Shown: piece after piece, positions 1 to 5,374 of the stretch
Layout: the number at the start of each line of letters is the position of its first letter
Numbering within the stretch: the stretch's first letter is position 1
NCBI GenBank assembly: GCA_005774595.1
Contig: VAUM01000060.1
Coordinates: 1-8,579 of the forward strand
Length of the DNA stretch: 8,579 nt
Direction of reading: 5' to 3'
Source of the DNA: Actinomycetota bacterium
GTDB lineage: Bacteria > Actinomycetota > Coriobacteriia > Anaerosomatales > D1FN1-002
The notes under the pieces: model-generated
Told to the model about the DNA's origin: nothing
Databases searched by the model: none
The model's input: the letters and a program-made list of their open reading frames with translations, nothing else
Translations under genes and position numbers: made by a program

Positions 1-1
1 A

Positions 2-448
2 TTTGATACCCGGTCGCATCGCCTACCGCGACCGAGTAGCGGGTCCTTCCGGCGACCAGAGAGCGCGCACATTCGCCGGATTCGATACCTCGCGCGCCAA
101 CTCGTCGGCATCGCCATCCTTGGCGCACTCACGTATTGGCTCTTCATCGCAGGCGGGCTTGGCCGTGTGATGTACTTCCTCGGAGTCGTGAAGGAGTCCC
201 CGGCGGTGACTGCCCCTGCCCCCGCGCCCTCCGTCGAACTCGGCAAGCAGCGCCTGAAGGAATACGCCCCCGACCAGTACGGCCAGGTCGCCGATCTCGA
301 CTCGCCCAGGGTCGGCGAGCGCGAAGGCGATACCACCTACACGTGGGAGTACGTGGAGCAGAAGACGCCCGGCTCGGTGAAGGTCAGGACGGTCACGATC
401 GCGCTGAAGCCCGACGGGTCGTTCAGCGGGCTCAGCATGGGGAAGTAG
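2..448 (+). CDS. Membrane-anchored protein of unknown function, 5' end missing
   Basis: The frame is open from base 2 to the TAG at 446-448 (148 residues) and runs off the left edge. It has no ATG, GTG or TTG before GTG 164 and ATG 167. Starting at those codons would cut off most of a clear hydrophobic stretch (residues about 33-52, core LVGIAILGALTYWLFIAGG, preceded by an Arg-rich segment), so the true start is probably upstream of this window. After the helix come an Ala/Pro-rich linker (VTAPAPAPS) and a polar domain of about 75 residues with alternating beta-like segments ending in LKPDGSFSGLSMGK. The basic residues before the helix suggest an N-in topology with the polar domain outside the cytoplasm. 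I do not recognise the family and assign no function. The aldolase gene follows after 64 nt, and nothing links the two functionally. Confidence 0.6.
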   Translation, partial: FDTRSHRLPRPSSGSFRRPESAHIRRIRYLARQLVGIAILGALTYWLFIAGGLGRVMYFLGVVKESPAVTAPAPAPSVELGKQRLKEYAPDQYGQVADLDSPRVGEREGDTTYTWEYVEQKTPGSVKVRTVTIALKPDGSFSGLSMGK

Positions 449-496
449 CGCCCCCGTCTGCTACGCTTACGCCCTGCCGGAAGCCGCCCCGTCCAC

Positions 497-501
497 GGAG
501 G
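497..501 (+). promoter_or_regulatory. Ribosome-binding site of the aldolase gene
   Basis: GGAGG lies 11 nt before the ATG at 513 and supports that start, even though the protein is about 30 residues shorter at its N-terminus than E. coli LsrF. The 64-nt gap after the upstream gene has a weak -10-like TACGCT near 462-467 but no convincing -35 partner, so I do not call a promoter. Confidence 0.6.
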
Positions 502-512
502 TCGACAACGCC

Positions 513-1361
513 ATGTCCTGGGGACTCGAGAACCGCCTCGCCCGCATCATCAAGCCCGCCGACGGCCGCACCGTCATGCTCGCCGTCGACCACGGCTACT
601 TCCTCGGCCCCACGACGGGCCTCGAGGACATCCATGCGTCGATCATGCCGCTCGTGCAGTACGCCGACACGCTCATGCTGACGCGCGGCGCGCTGCGCAA
701 CGACATCGACTCGACGACCGGCACGCCGATCGTGCTGCGCGTCTCGGGCGGCAGCAGCGTGCTCGAGGAGGACCTTTCGAACGAGACGCTGGTCGTGAGC
801 ACCGAGGAGTGCATCCGCATGAACGCCGCCGGCATGGCGATGCAGGTGTTCATCGGCGCGCCGCACCAGCACCAGACGATCGCGAACCTCGGGCGTCTCG
901 TGGACGAGGGCGAGCGCTACGGCATCCCGGTCATCGGCGTCACGGCGGTGGGCAAGGACATGGTCCGCGACGCGCGCTACCTCGCGCTGGCGTGCCGCAT
1001 CATCGCCGAGACCGGCGGCCACATCGTCAAGACCTACTACTGCGAGGACTTCGAGCGCGTGACCTCGACGTGCCCGGTGCCGATCGTGATGGCGGGCGGC
1101 AAGAAGCTGTCCGAACGCGAGGCGCTCGAGATGACGGCGAAGGCGATCGCGGGCGGCGCGGCGGGCGTGGACATGGGCCGCAACATCTTCCAGTCCGACT
1201 CGCCGGTCGGGATGATCAAGGCCGTCAACGCCGTGGTGCACGGCGGGGCGTCGGTCGACGACGCGTACGCGGTCTACGAGGACGAGAAGGCCGCCTCGGG
1301 CGTGACCGGCCCCGGCGTCGGGTCTGCGGCGGTCACCGCCGACGACACCCGCAAGATCTAG
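513..1361 (+). CDS. lsrF: LsrF-family class I aldolase/thiolase
   Basis: This 282-residue TIM-barrel protein of the DeoC/FbaB/LacD aldolase group resembles E. coli LsrF along almost its whole length. Shared stretches include VMLAVDHGYFLGPTTGLE (residues 21-38), VGKDMVRDARY (147-156), IVKTYY (171-176), IVMAGGKKLSEREALEM (191-207) and GVDMGRNIFQSD (218-229). Lys173 in IVKTYY aligns with the LsrF catalytic lysine, and Asp26-His27 sit in the conserved first-strand motif. LsrF itself is a thiolase that transfers an acetyl group from phosphorylated AI-2 breakdown product (3-hydroxy-5-phosphonooxypentane-2,4-dione) to CoA. It lacks the N-terminal 30 or so residues of LsrF and has a short Gly/Ala-rich C-terminal tail. 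No lsr kinase, isomerase or transporter is nearby; the partner is a zinc dehydrogenase 16 nt downstream. Family membership is firm; the AI-2 substrate is not, and a related ketose-phosphate or deoxy-sugar phosphate is equally possible. Confidence 0.85.
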   Translation: MSWGLENRLARIIKPADGRTVMLAVDHGYFLGPTTGLEDIHASIMPLVQYADTLMLTRGALRNDIDSTTGTPIVLRVSGGSSVLEEDLSNETLVVSTEECIRMNAAGMAMQVFIGAPHQHQTIANLGRLVDEGERYGIPVIGVTAVGKDMVRDARYLALACRIIAETGGHIVKTYYCEDFERVTSTCPVPIVMAGGKKLSEREALEMTAKAIAGGAAGVDMGRNIFQSDSPVGMIKAVNAVVHGGASVDDAYAVYEDEKAASGVTGPGVGSAAVTADDTRKI

Positions 1362-1377
1362 CGAAGGCGCGCACGCC

Positions 1378-2418
1378 GTGCCCCAGACCATGCGCGTCGC
1401 GGTCTACCACAACAACGCCGACATCCGCATCGAGGAGCGCGCCGTGCCCGCCATCGGCGCAGGCGAGGCGCTCGTGCGCATCCGCGCGTCGGGCATCTGC
1501 GGCTCCGACGTCATGGAGTGGTACCGCGTGCCGAAGGCGCCGATCGTGCTCGGGCACGAGGTCGCGGGCGATGTGGTCGCGGTGGGCGAGGGTGTCACGC
1601 AGTGGGCCGAAGGCGACCGCGTGGTCGTCTCTCACCACGTGCCCTGCGACGAATGCCGCTACTGCCGCAACGGCGACCACACCGCCTGCCACACACTGCA
1701 CACCACCAACTTCGACCCGGGCGGGTTCTGCGAGTACGTGCGCGTGCCGGCGCTGCAGACCGCGAAGGGCATGCTGCGACTGCCGGACGACGTGACCTAC
1801 GAGCAGGGCTCGTTCGTCGAGCCGCTCGGGTGCGTGGTGCGCGCGCAGGTGCGCGCCGGCGTGCGCGAGGGCTCGACCGTGCTCGTGGTGGGCTCCGGCA
1901 TCTCGGGCCTGCTGCACATCCGGCTCGCGCTCGCGCTCGGCGCCGGGCGCGTGCTCGCCACCGACGTGTCGCCGTACCGCCTCGACTGGGCGCGCCGCAG
2001 CGGTGCGCACGCGGCGTTCGACGCGCTCGAGGCGGGCGACTCGCTGCCCGACCTCGTGCGCGAGGCCAACGACGGCGACCTCGCGGACCTCGTGCTGCTG
2101 TGCACCGGCGCGCCGAGCGCCATCGACCAGTCGCTCGCGTGCCTCGACTCGGGCGCGACCTATGTGTTCTTCGCGCCGCCGCCGCCGGGCGCGCCGTACC
2201 CGATGCCGATCGCCGACCTGTGGCGCCGCGAGGTCACCGTGCGCACCGCGTACGGCGCCGCGCCGATCGACCTCGCGCACGCACTCGAGCTCATCGCCGA
2301 CGGCAGCGTGCGCGTCGACGACCTCGTCACGCACCGGCTACCGCTGGACCGCATCGCCGAGGGCTTCGCGCTCGTGGCGGACGCGAGCGAGTCGGTCAAG
2401 GTCGTCGTCGAGCCGTAG
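1378..2418 (+). CDS. Zinc-dependent medium-chain alcohol/polyol dehydrogenase
   Basis: A 346-residue MDR-superfamily dehydrogenase of the sorbitol/threonine dehydrogenase type. The N-terminal GroES-like domain carries the catalytic zinc site, Cys41 in SGICGSD and His60-Glu61 in LGHEVAG, with Glu148 in FVEPLGC. The structural zinc cysteines are Cys90, Cys93, Cys96 and Cys104 in CDECRYCRNGDHTAC. The Rossmann domain has the nucleotide loop VVGSGISG (170-177), and Asp196 ends the second strand (ATDVSPYR), which usually means NAD rather than NADP. The GTG start at 1378 is chosen because GAAGG (1363-1367) lies 10 nt before it; ATG 1390 would be too far away. It begins 16 nt after the aldolase gene, so the two are probably co-transcribed and may oxidise a polyol or secondary alcohol feeding the aldolase, or act on its product. 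The exact substrate cannot be read from sequence. Confidence 0.9.
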   Translation: MPQTMRVAVYHNNADIRIEERAVPAIGAGEALVRIRASGICGSDVMEWYRVPKAPIVLGHEVAGDVVAVGEGVTQWAEGDRVVVSHHVPCDECRYCRNGDHTACHTLHTTNFDPGGFCEYVRVPALQTAKGMLRLPDDVTYEQGSFVEPLGCVVRAQVRAGVREGSTVLVVGSGISGLLHIRLALALGAGRVLATDVSPYRLDWARRSGAHAAFDALEAGDSLPDLVREANDGDLADLVLLCTGAPSAIDQSLACLDSGATYVFFAPPPPGAPYPMPIADLWRREVTVRTAYGAAPIDLAHALELIADGSVRVDDLVTHRLPLDRIAEGFALVADASESVKVVVEP

Positions 2419-2591
2419 CGGGTCGCGCTCATCAGGTCCCGGTCCGTCCCACTCCGTGACGCAGCTCACTGATTCGGGAATCTAGACTCGAGCAGCAAGA
2501 GGATCCGGCGGCGGTGGGTCGTGGGCGCCTGAAGCTCGCGATCGGCTCCTTGTGCGCCGGCGACACGTGCCCCCCGAGGGAGGCGGCGACG
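2419..2591 (+). promoter_or_regulatory. Intergenic region and probable leader/promoter of the ATP synthase operon
   Basis: This 173-nt gap is the only sizeable non-coding stretch before the operon, so the atp promoter is expected here. TAGACT (2483-2488) is a possible -10. The best -35-like match, GTGACG (2456-2461), is 21 nt upstream, longer than the usual 17, so the call is weak. Nearer the gene lie an imperfect palindrome around CGCCGGCG (2555-2562, flanked by GTG and CAC) and the 6-bp palindrome CACGTG (2564-2569). No Rho-independent terminator with a T-run is visible after the dehydrogenase gene. Confidence 0.35.
2576..2583 (+). promoter_or_regulatory. Ribosome-binding site that sets the atpZ start
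   Basis: GAGGGAGG ends 8 nt before ATG 2592. This excellent Shine-Dalgarno match selects ATG 2592 over the longer in-frame GTG 2514, which would add 26 residues unlike the family. Confidence 0.75.
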
Positions 2592-2843
2592 ATGTCACCG
2601 ATATCTGTACGGGGGCACCCCGGGGGGAGCGGGCGCCACCAGGGAGCGGATCTCATTCCCAAGGACTATCTGCGAGCGATCGCGGTGTGGTCGCTGGTGC
2701 CCTCCTACATGCTGGCCGGGGGGTTCTTCGGCTGGCTGTTGGATCGTTGGGTCGGCTGGTTCCCTGCGCTGACCTGTCTGGGTCTCCTGCTGGCGCTGGC
2801 GCTGTCGGTGCGCGACATGCTGCGCCTCAAGGACCAGTGGTGA
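2592..2843 (+). CDS. atpZ: AtpZ/AtpQ-like accessory membrane protein of the ATP synthase
   Basis: A small protein of 83 residues with two predicted membrane helices (about 28-50 and 56-74) and a glycine-rich basic cytoplasmic N-terminus. The stretch GGFFGWLLDRWVGWFPAL (43-60) fits the AtpZ/AtpI family pattern of a glycine-rich first helix, then L-D-R/K-W, a short loop with a Pro, and a second helix. In other bacteria AtpZ acts with AtpI in c-ring assembly and has been linked to divalent-cation handling; the equivalent gene in N-type ATPase operons is called atpQ. It is the first gene of the operon, 13 nt before atpI. A small hairpin (CGGGG-GCA-CCCCG, 2610-2622) starts 15 nt after the start codon and could dampen initiation. 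The assignment rests on family pattern, size and position, since the sequence is too short for more. Confidence 0.75.
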   Translation: MSPISVRGHPGGSGRHQGADLIPKDYLRAIAVWSLVPSYMLAGGFFGWLLDRWVGWFPALTCLGLLLALALSVRDMLRLKDQW

Positions 2844-2856
2844 CGGGGGTGTGGTG

Positions 2857-3264
2857 ATGGGGGTCGGCCGCCACAGCGGACTCGACTGGGACTTCCTCGA
2901 CCGGATGGGCGCGTGGACGGTGCGCCTGGCCGCGATCGCCGCCCTCGCGGGCGCGATCGTCACCCTCGACGTGCGCTTCGCTGTTTCGTGCATGCTGGGC
3001 GCGGCGATCGACGTGCTGCTACTGCATTGGGTCGCCGAACGGGGCAAGTCGGCCATCGCCGAGGACCGTCTTGGCGGAGGACTGATCGCCGCATTCCTGG
3101 CCGAGCGCATCCTCGTCAAGGCGGTGCTCCTGGTCGGGGCGACGGCGTTGCCCGCGCTGTCCAGCTTCTGGGGGATGGTGACCGGCGTGGTCGCCTTCGA
3201 CGTCACGCTGATCACCGTGGGGCCGGTCGTGAGCGCGCGCAGCGCGTTCCGCGGCGGCGCGTGA
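2857..3264 (+). CDS. atpI: AtpI/AtpR-like ATP synthase accessory membrane protein
   Basis: A 135-residue protein with four predicted membrane helices (about 20-37, 41-59, 77-100 and 103-126), matching the size and topology of ATP synthase protein I. Proteins of this family help assemble the c ring; the related AtpR of N-type ATPases is thought to touch the c ring through a conserved basic residue. Here helix 3 contains Glu83, Arg84 and Lys88 (AFLAERILVKAVLL), unusual charges for a membrane segment and candidates for such a contact. ATG 2857 is preferred because GGGGGTG precedes it by about 6 nt; GTG 2851 and GTG 2854 are in frame and also possible. It sits between atpZ and atpB (12 nt). Primary sequence is poorly conserved in this family, so the call relies on topology and position. 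Confidence 0.75.
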   Translation: MGVGRHSGLDWDFLDRMGAWTVRLAAIAALAGAIVTLDVRFAVSCMLGAAIDVLLLHWVAERGKSAIAEDRLGGGLIAAFLAERILVKAVLLVGATALPALSSFWGMVTGVVAFDVTLITVGPVVSARSAFRGGA

Positions 3265-3276
3265 GGGGGGTGCGCG

Positions 3277-4014
3277 ATGGTCGAGGCCGATCTGGCGCGG
3301 ATGACCCAGGTGGTCGTCGTCGTCAACGCAGCCCTGGCGGGCGCGTTCCTCGTGCTCGCGGGGCGTTGGCTGGCGTCGGGAAGGCTGACCGCGGGCGTGC
3401 CGGGTGCGCGCCAGAACATCGGCGAGTTCGTCCTGAGCTACTTCGTCCGCAAGGCCTCCGAGATGGAGCACGGCCCCGGTCGTGACCGGGTGGTGCGGCT
3501 CGTCGCACCGCTCCTGGCTGCCTTCTTCCTGTTCATCCTCGTGAGCAACCTGGTCGGCATGGTCCCGCTTCCGCTCCTCGGAACGCCGCCGACGTCGTAC
3601 TACGGCGTCACGCTGTCCCTTGCGCTGTGCTCGGTCATCGGCACCCTGGCCATCAGCGCGGCGTTGCGGGGGCCGCTGGCGACGCTCAAGCACCTGGTCT
3701 GGCCGAACCCCATGCAGTGGATCTCGGAGTTCACCGACGTGCTCTCGCTGTCGCTGCGCCTGTTCGGCAACATCGCCGGCGAGTTCATGACCGTCGTGCT
3801 CGTCGCCCGGATCGTTCCCTACGGTGTACCGCTGATACTGCACGCGCTCGGCCTCATCCCGGCGTTCGTGCAGGCGCTGGTGTTCACGCTGCTGACGTCG
3901 TCGTTCATCGCCTCGGCGATCCATCGCGAGGCGAAGCGGGGGCGAACAGGGAGGTCGCGGAAGGAGAAGGAGGCCGCAGAGGCGGTCGAACCGGGCGAAT
4001 CGGGGGTGGCGTGA
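3277..4014 (+). CDS. atpB: ATP synthase Fo subunit a
   Basis: A 245-residue integral membrane protein that forms the two ion half-channels against the c ring. The diagnostic motif SLSLRLFGNIAGE (157-169) carries Arg161, equivalent to the essential E. coli aArg210. Other family marks are the FVRKASE segment (56-62), the FILVSNLVGMVP helix (86-97), the PLATLKHLVWPNPMQWISEF amphipathic region (133-152) and the C-terminal helix FVQALVFTLLTSSFI (197-211), which contains the expected Gln199. The C-terminus adds about 28 charged residues (RTGRSRKEKEAAEAVEPGE) predicted to be cytoplasmic and not typical of the family. ATG 3277 follows GAGGGGGG by 6 nt. The TGA stop shares one base with the atpE ATG, implying translational coupling to the much more abundant c subunit. 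Confidence 0.97.
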   Translation: MVEADLARMTQVVVVVNAALAGAFLVLAGRWLASGRLTAGVPGARQNIGEFVLSYFVRKASEMEHGPGRDRVVRLVAPLLAAFFLFILVSNLVGMVPLPLLGTPPTSYYGVTLSLALCSVIGTLAISAALRGPLATLKHLVWPNPMQWISEFTDVLSLSLRLFGNIAGEFMTVVLVARIVPYGVPLILHALGLIPAFVQALVFTLLTSSFIASAIHREAKRGRTGRSRKEKEAAEAVEPGESGVA

Positions 4015-4244
4015 TGAACACCGTCCTGCTGGCACTCGTGGCGATCACACCGATCGCGATCGGCGCGTTCGTCGCCGCACTGTCGATGCGGGCCATCTCG
4101 GTGTCCGCGATCGAGGGGATGACACGGCAGCCGGAGATCGCCCCCCAGCTGTTCACCGCGATGCTGATCGGCATGGCGCTCATCGAGGCGCTGTGCATCT
4201 ACACGCTCGTGGTGACGCTGGTGGTGGCGGGCAAGGTCGGCTGA
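4014..4244 (+). CDS. atpE: ATP synthase Fo subunit c (rotor ring)
   Basis: A 76-residue hairpin of two membrane helices (about 3-30 and 46-73) joined by the polar loop EGMTRQPE (34-41), which holds the conserved R-Q-P that contacts gamma/epsilon. Glu58 in LIGMALIEALCIYTLVV is the ion-carrying carboxylate. Aligned on the loop with the Ilyobacter Na+ c subunit, the Na+ ligands are missing: Met25 replaces Gln32, Ala59 replaces Ser66 and Leu60 replaces Thr67, although Tyr63 is kept; this points to protons. Helix 1 is odd. The helix-packing GxGxGxG motif is replaced by A18-x-V20-x-A22-x-S24, with Arg26 just after it, so ring size may differ from the norm. The start overlaps the atpB stop by one base (TGATG). 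The true gene is short and lies inside a longer reading frame that begins in the middle of atpB, which is spurious. Confidence 0.95.
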   Translation: MNTVLLALVAITPIAIGAFVAALSMRAISVSAIEGMTRQPEIAPQLFTAMLIGMALIEALCIYTLVVTLVVAGKVG

Positions 4245-4266
4245 TCTCGCGGCGAGGGGGTGCGCC

Positions 4267-4761
4267 ATGGAGCTGAACCCGCTCGGACAGATCCAGCCCG
4301 TCGTCATCATCGCAGTGGCGATCATCTTCGCGGCTACGTTCGTGCTGCTGCGTCGCGTCTTCGTCCTGCCCTACGTCGCGGTCATGACCGAGCGGGACCG
4401 CCTCATCGAGGAGTCCGAAGCGCGCGACGCCGAGGCCGCGCGCATCGTGGCCGCCGCGGATGCGGACGCCGCCGCGCTCGTCGAGACCGCACGAGTCGAG
4501 GCCGACGGGGCGTTGCGCGAGGCGCGCGCGCGGGCGGACGACTACCGGCGCGAGCGGCTGCATGCCGCCACGGACGCTGCCTCGGAACGGTTGCAGGCCG
4601 GACGCGAGCTCATCGGCCGGGCGCGGGAGCGGGAGGAGGAGGTCGTGCGCCGGCAGGCGATCGAGTGTGTCGAGCTGGCGTGCGAGCGGCTGTTCAAGGT
4701 CACAGACCGTGAGATCGCCGAGGCCGCGGTGGACAAGCTTCTGTCCCGACGGGCCAGGTAG
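4267..4761 (+). CDS. atpF: ATP synthase Fo subunit b (first of two)
   Basis: A 164-residue peripheral-stalk subunit. One N-terminal membrane helix (about 11-29, IIAVAIIFAATFVLL) is followed by RRVFVLPYVAVMTERDRLIEE (29-49), which has the family's Pro just after the membrane. A long Ala/Arg/Glu-rich coiled coil (about 40-145) comes next, and a C-terminal segment ECVELACERLFKVTDREIAE (135-154) resembles the delta-binding end of b subunits. The length is normal for b. ATG 4267 has GAGGGGG at 4254-4260, 6 nt upstream, in a start context nearly identical to that of atpB. A second b-like gene follows after only 3 nt, so the stalk is probably a b/b' heterodimer as in phototrophs, cyanobacteria and some actinobacteria, rather than the b2 homodimer of E. 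coli. Confidence 0.93.
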   Translation: MELNPLGQIQPVVIIAVAIIFAATFVLLRRVFVLPYVAVMTERDRLIEESEARDAEAARIVAAADADAAALVETARVEADGALREARARADDYRRERLHAATDAASERLQAGRELIGRAREREEEVVRRQAIECVELACERLFKVTDREIAEAAVDKLLSRRAR

Positions 4762-4764
4762 GGG

Positions 4765-5370
4765 GTGGAGTCGGTGCAAGTCGTCTCCGAGATACTCGCC
4801 TACGTCGGCCACGAGATCGCGCTGGAGCCCGTCCGCTTCGCCATCGAGGTCGTCCAGTTCATCTTCCTTCTCGTCATCATCTACTTCGCGGCGATGGGTC
4901 TCGGCAAGCGCCGGGGCATCGTTCGCGGGATGCTCGACGGCCGCCGGGCCCGCATCTCCGACCAGTTGAGCGCCGTCGACCATTCGGTGATCGCGCTGGA
5001 CGAAGCCCGGGAGACCGCGGCGCGCGTGCTGTCCGACGCGCGTGCCGAGGCAGAGGCGATCTCGGCGCGCGCTCGCGAGGAGGCGCGCGATCTCGAGGAC
5101 TCCGCTCGCGCCGAGGCTGACGCCGAGGCCGAGAGCATCGGCCGGCGCGCGGAAGAGGCCCTGGCCACCGAGACCGAGGAGCTCCACGCCGAGGTGCGCG
5201 ACCGGCTGATCGAGGTGGTGGCGTCGGCGACCCGCTCGGTGCTCAACGAGCGACTGTCCGCCGCCGAGCAGCGGGAGCTCATCCAGGACGCGATCATGGC
5301 GGCCGTGCGCCGTTGCGAGGCCGGGAACGAGGCGCCGAAGCGAGCGGTCGCGGGACGCGGGGCGGTGTGA
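4765..5370 (+). CDS. Second b-type stalk subunit (b'), in the place of atpH
   Basis: A 201-residue protein with an amphipathic N-terminus, one membrane helix (about 25-45, FAIEVVQFIFLLVIIYFAAMG), a basic membrane-exit patch, a heptad-rich Ala/Glu/Arg coiled coil (about 60-150) and a b-like C-terminus (EVRDRLIEVVASATRSVL, 143-160, then LSAAEQRELIQDAI, 164-177). It is therefore a second b subunit. It sits where atpH (delta) normally lies. In mycobacteria the same slot holds a b-delta fusion; here the b part stands alone and no delta N-terminal bundle follows, but a delta C-terminal-like domain begins the next gene. The last 20 residues are a basic Gly/Ala tail. GTG 4765 is used; GTG 4774, with AGGGGG 8 nt upstream, is an equally good start and would shorten the protein by three residues. 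Confidence 0.88.
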   Translation: MESVQVVSEILAYVGHEIALEPVRFAIEVVQFIFLLVIIYFAAMGLGKRRGIVRGMLDGRRARISDQLSAVDHSVIALDEARETAARVLSDARAEAEAISARAREEARDLEDSARAEADAEAESIGRRAEEALATETEELHAEVRDRLIEVVASATRSVLNERLSAAEQRELIQDAIMAAVRRCEAGNEAPKRAVAGRGAV

Positions 5371-5372
5371 GG
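5369..5372 (+). promoter_or_regulatory. Reinitiation signal at the alpha start
   Basis: The only Shine-Dalgarno-like bases, GAGG, overlap the TGA of the b' gene and lie just 2 nt before the alpha ATG at 5375, much closer than the usual 5-10 nt. No other start lies upstream in frame, so alpha is probably translated by termination-reinitiation from b'. Confidence 0.4.
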
Positions 5373-5374
5373 TC

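Noticed and set aside
136..681. Plus-strand 181-codon frame overlapping the first gene and the aldolase start
   Set aside because: Arg/Ser/Pro-rich out-of-frame translation that overlaps the conserved N-terminus of the aldolase.
432..2334. Long minus-strand reading frames of about 320-330 codons opposite the aldolase and dehydrogenase genes
   Set aside because: They consist of Arg/His/Ala/Val-rich low-complexity protein with no family motif, lying opposite genes with clear catalytic residues; typical shadows in high-GC DNA.
2419..2480. Transcription terminator after the dehydrogenase gene
   Set aside because: No stable stem followed by a T-run is visible; termination may be Rho-dependent or absent.
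2481..2506. Cluster of XbaI (TCTAGA), XhoI (CTCGAG) and BamHI (GGATCC) sites resembling a cloning polylinker
   Set aside because: Only three sites, no vector sequence or other polylinker sites on either side, and the stretch sits in a plausible natural intergenic region; most likely chance, though vector contamination could be checked by search.
2514..2591. Longer atpZ starting at GTG 2514
   Set aside because: The strong GAGGGAGG site 8 nt before ATG 2592 and the family length favour the shorter form.
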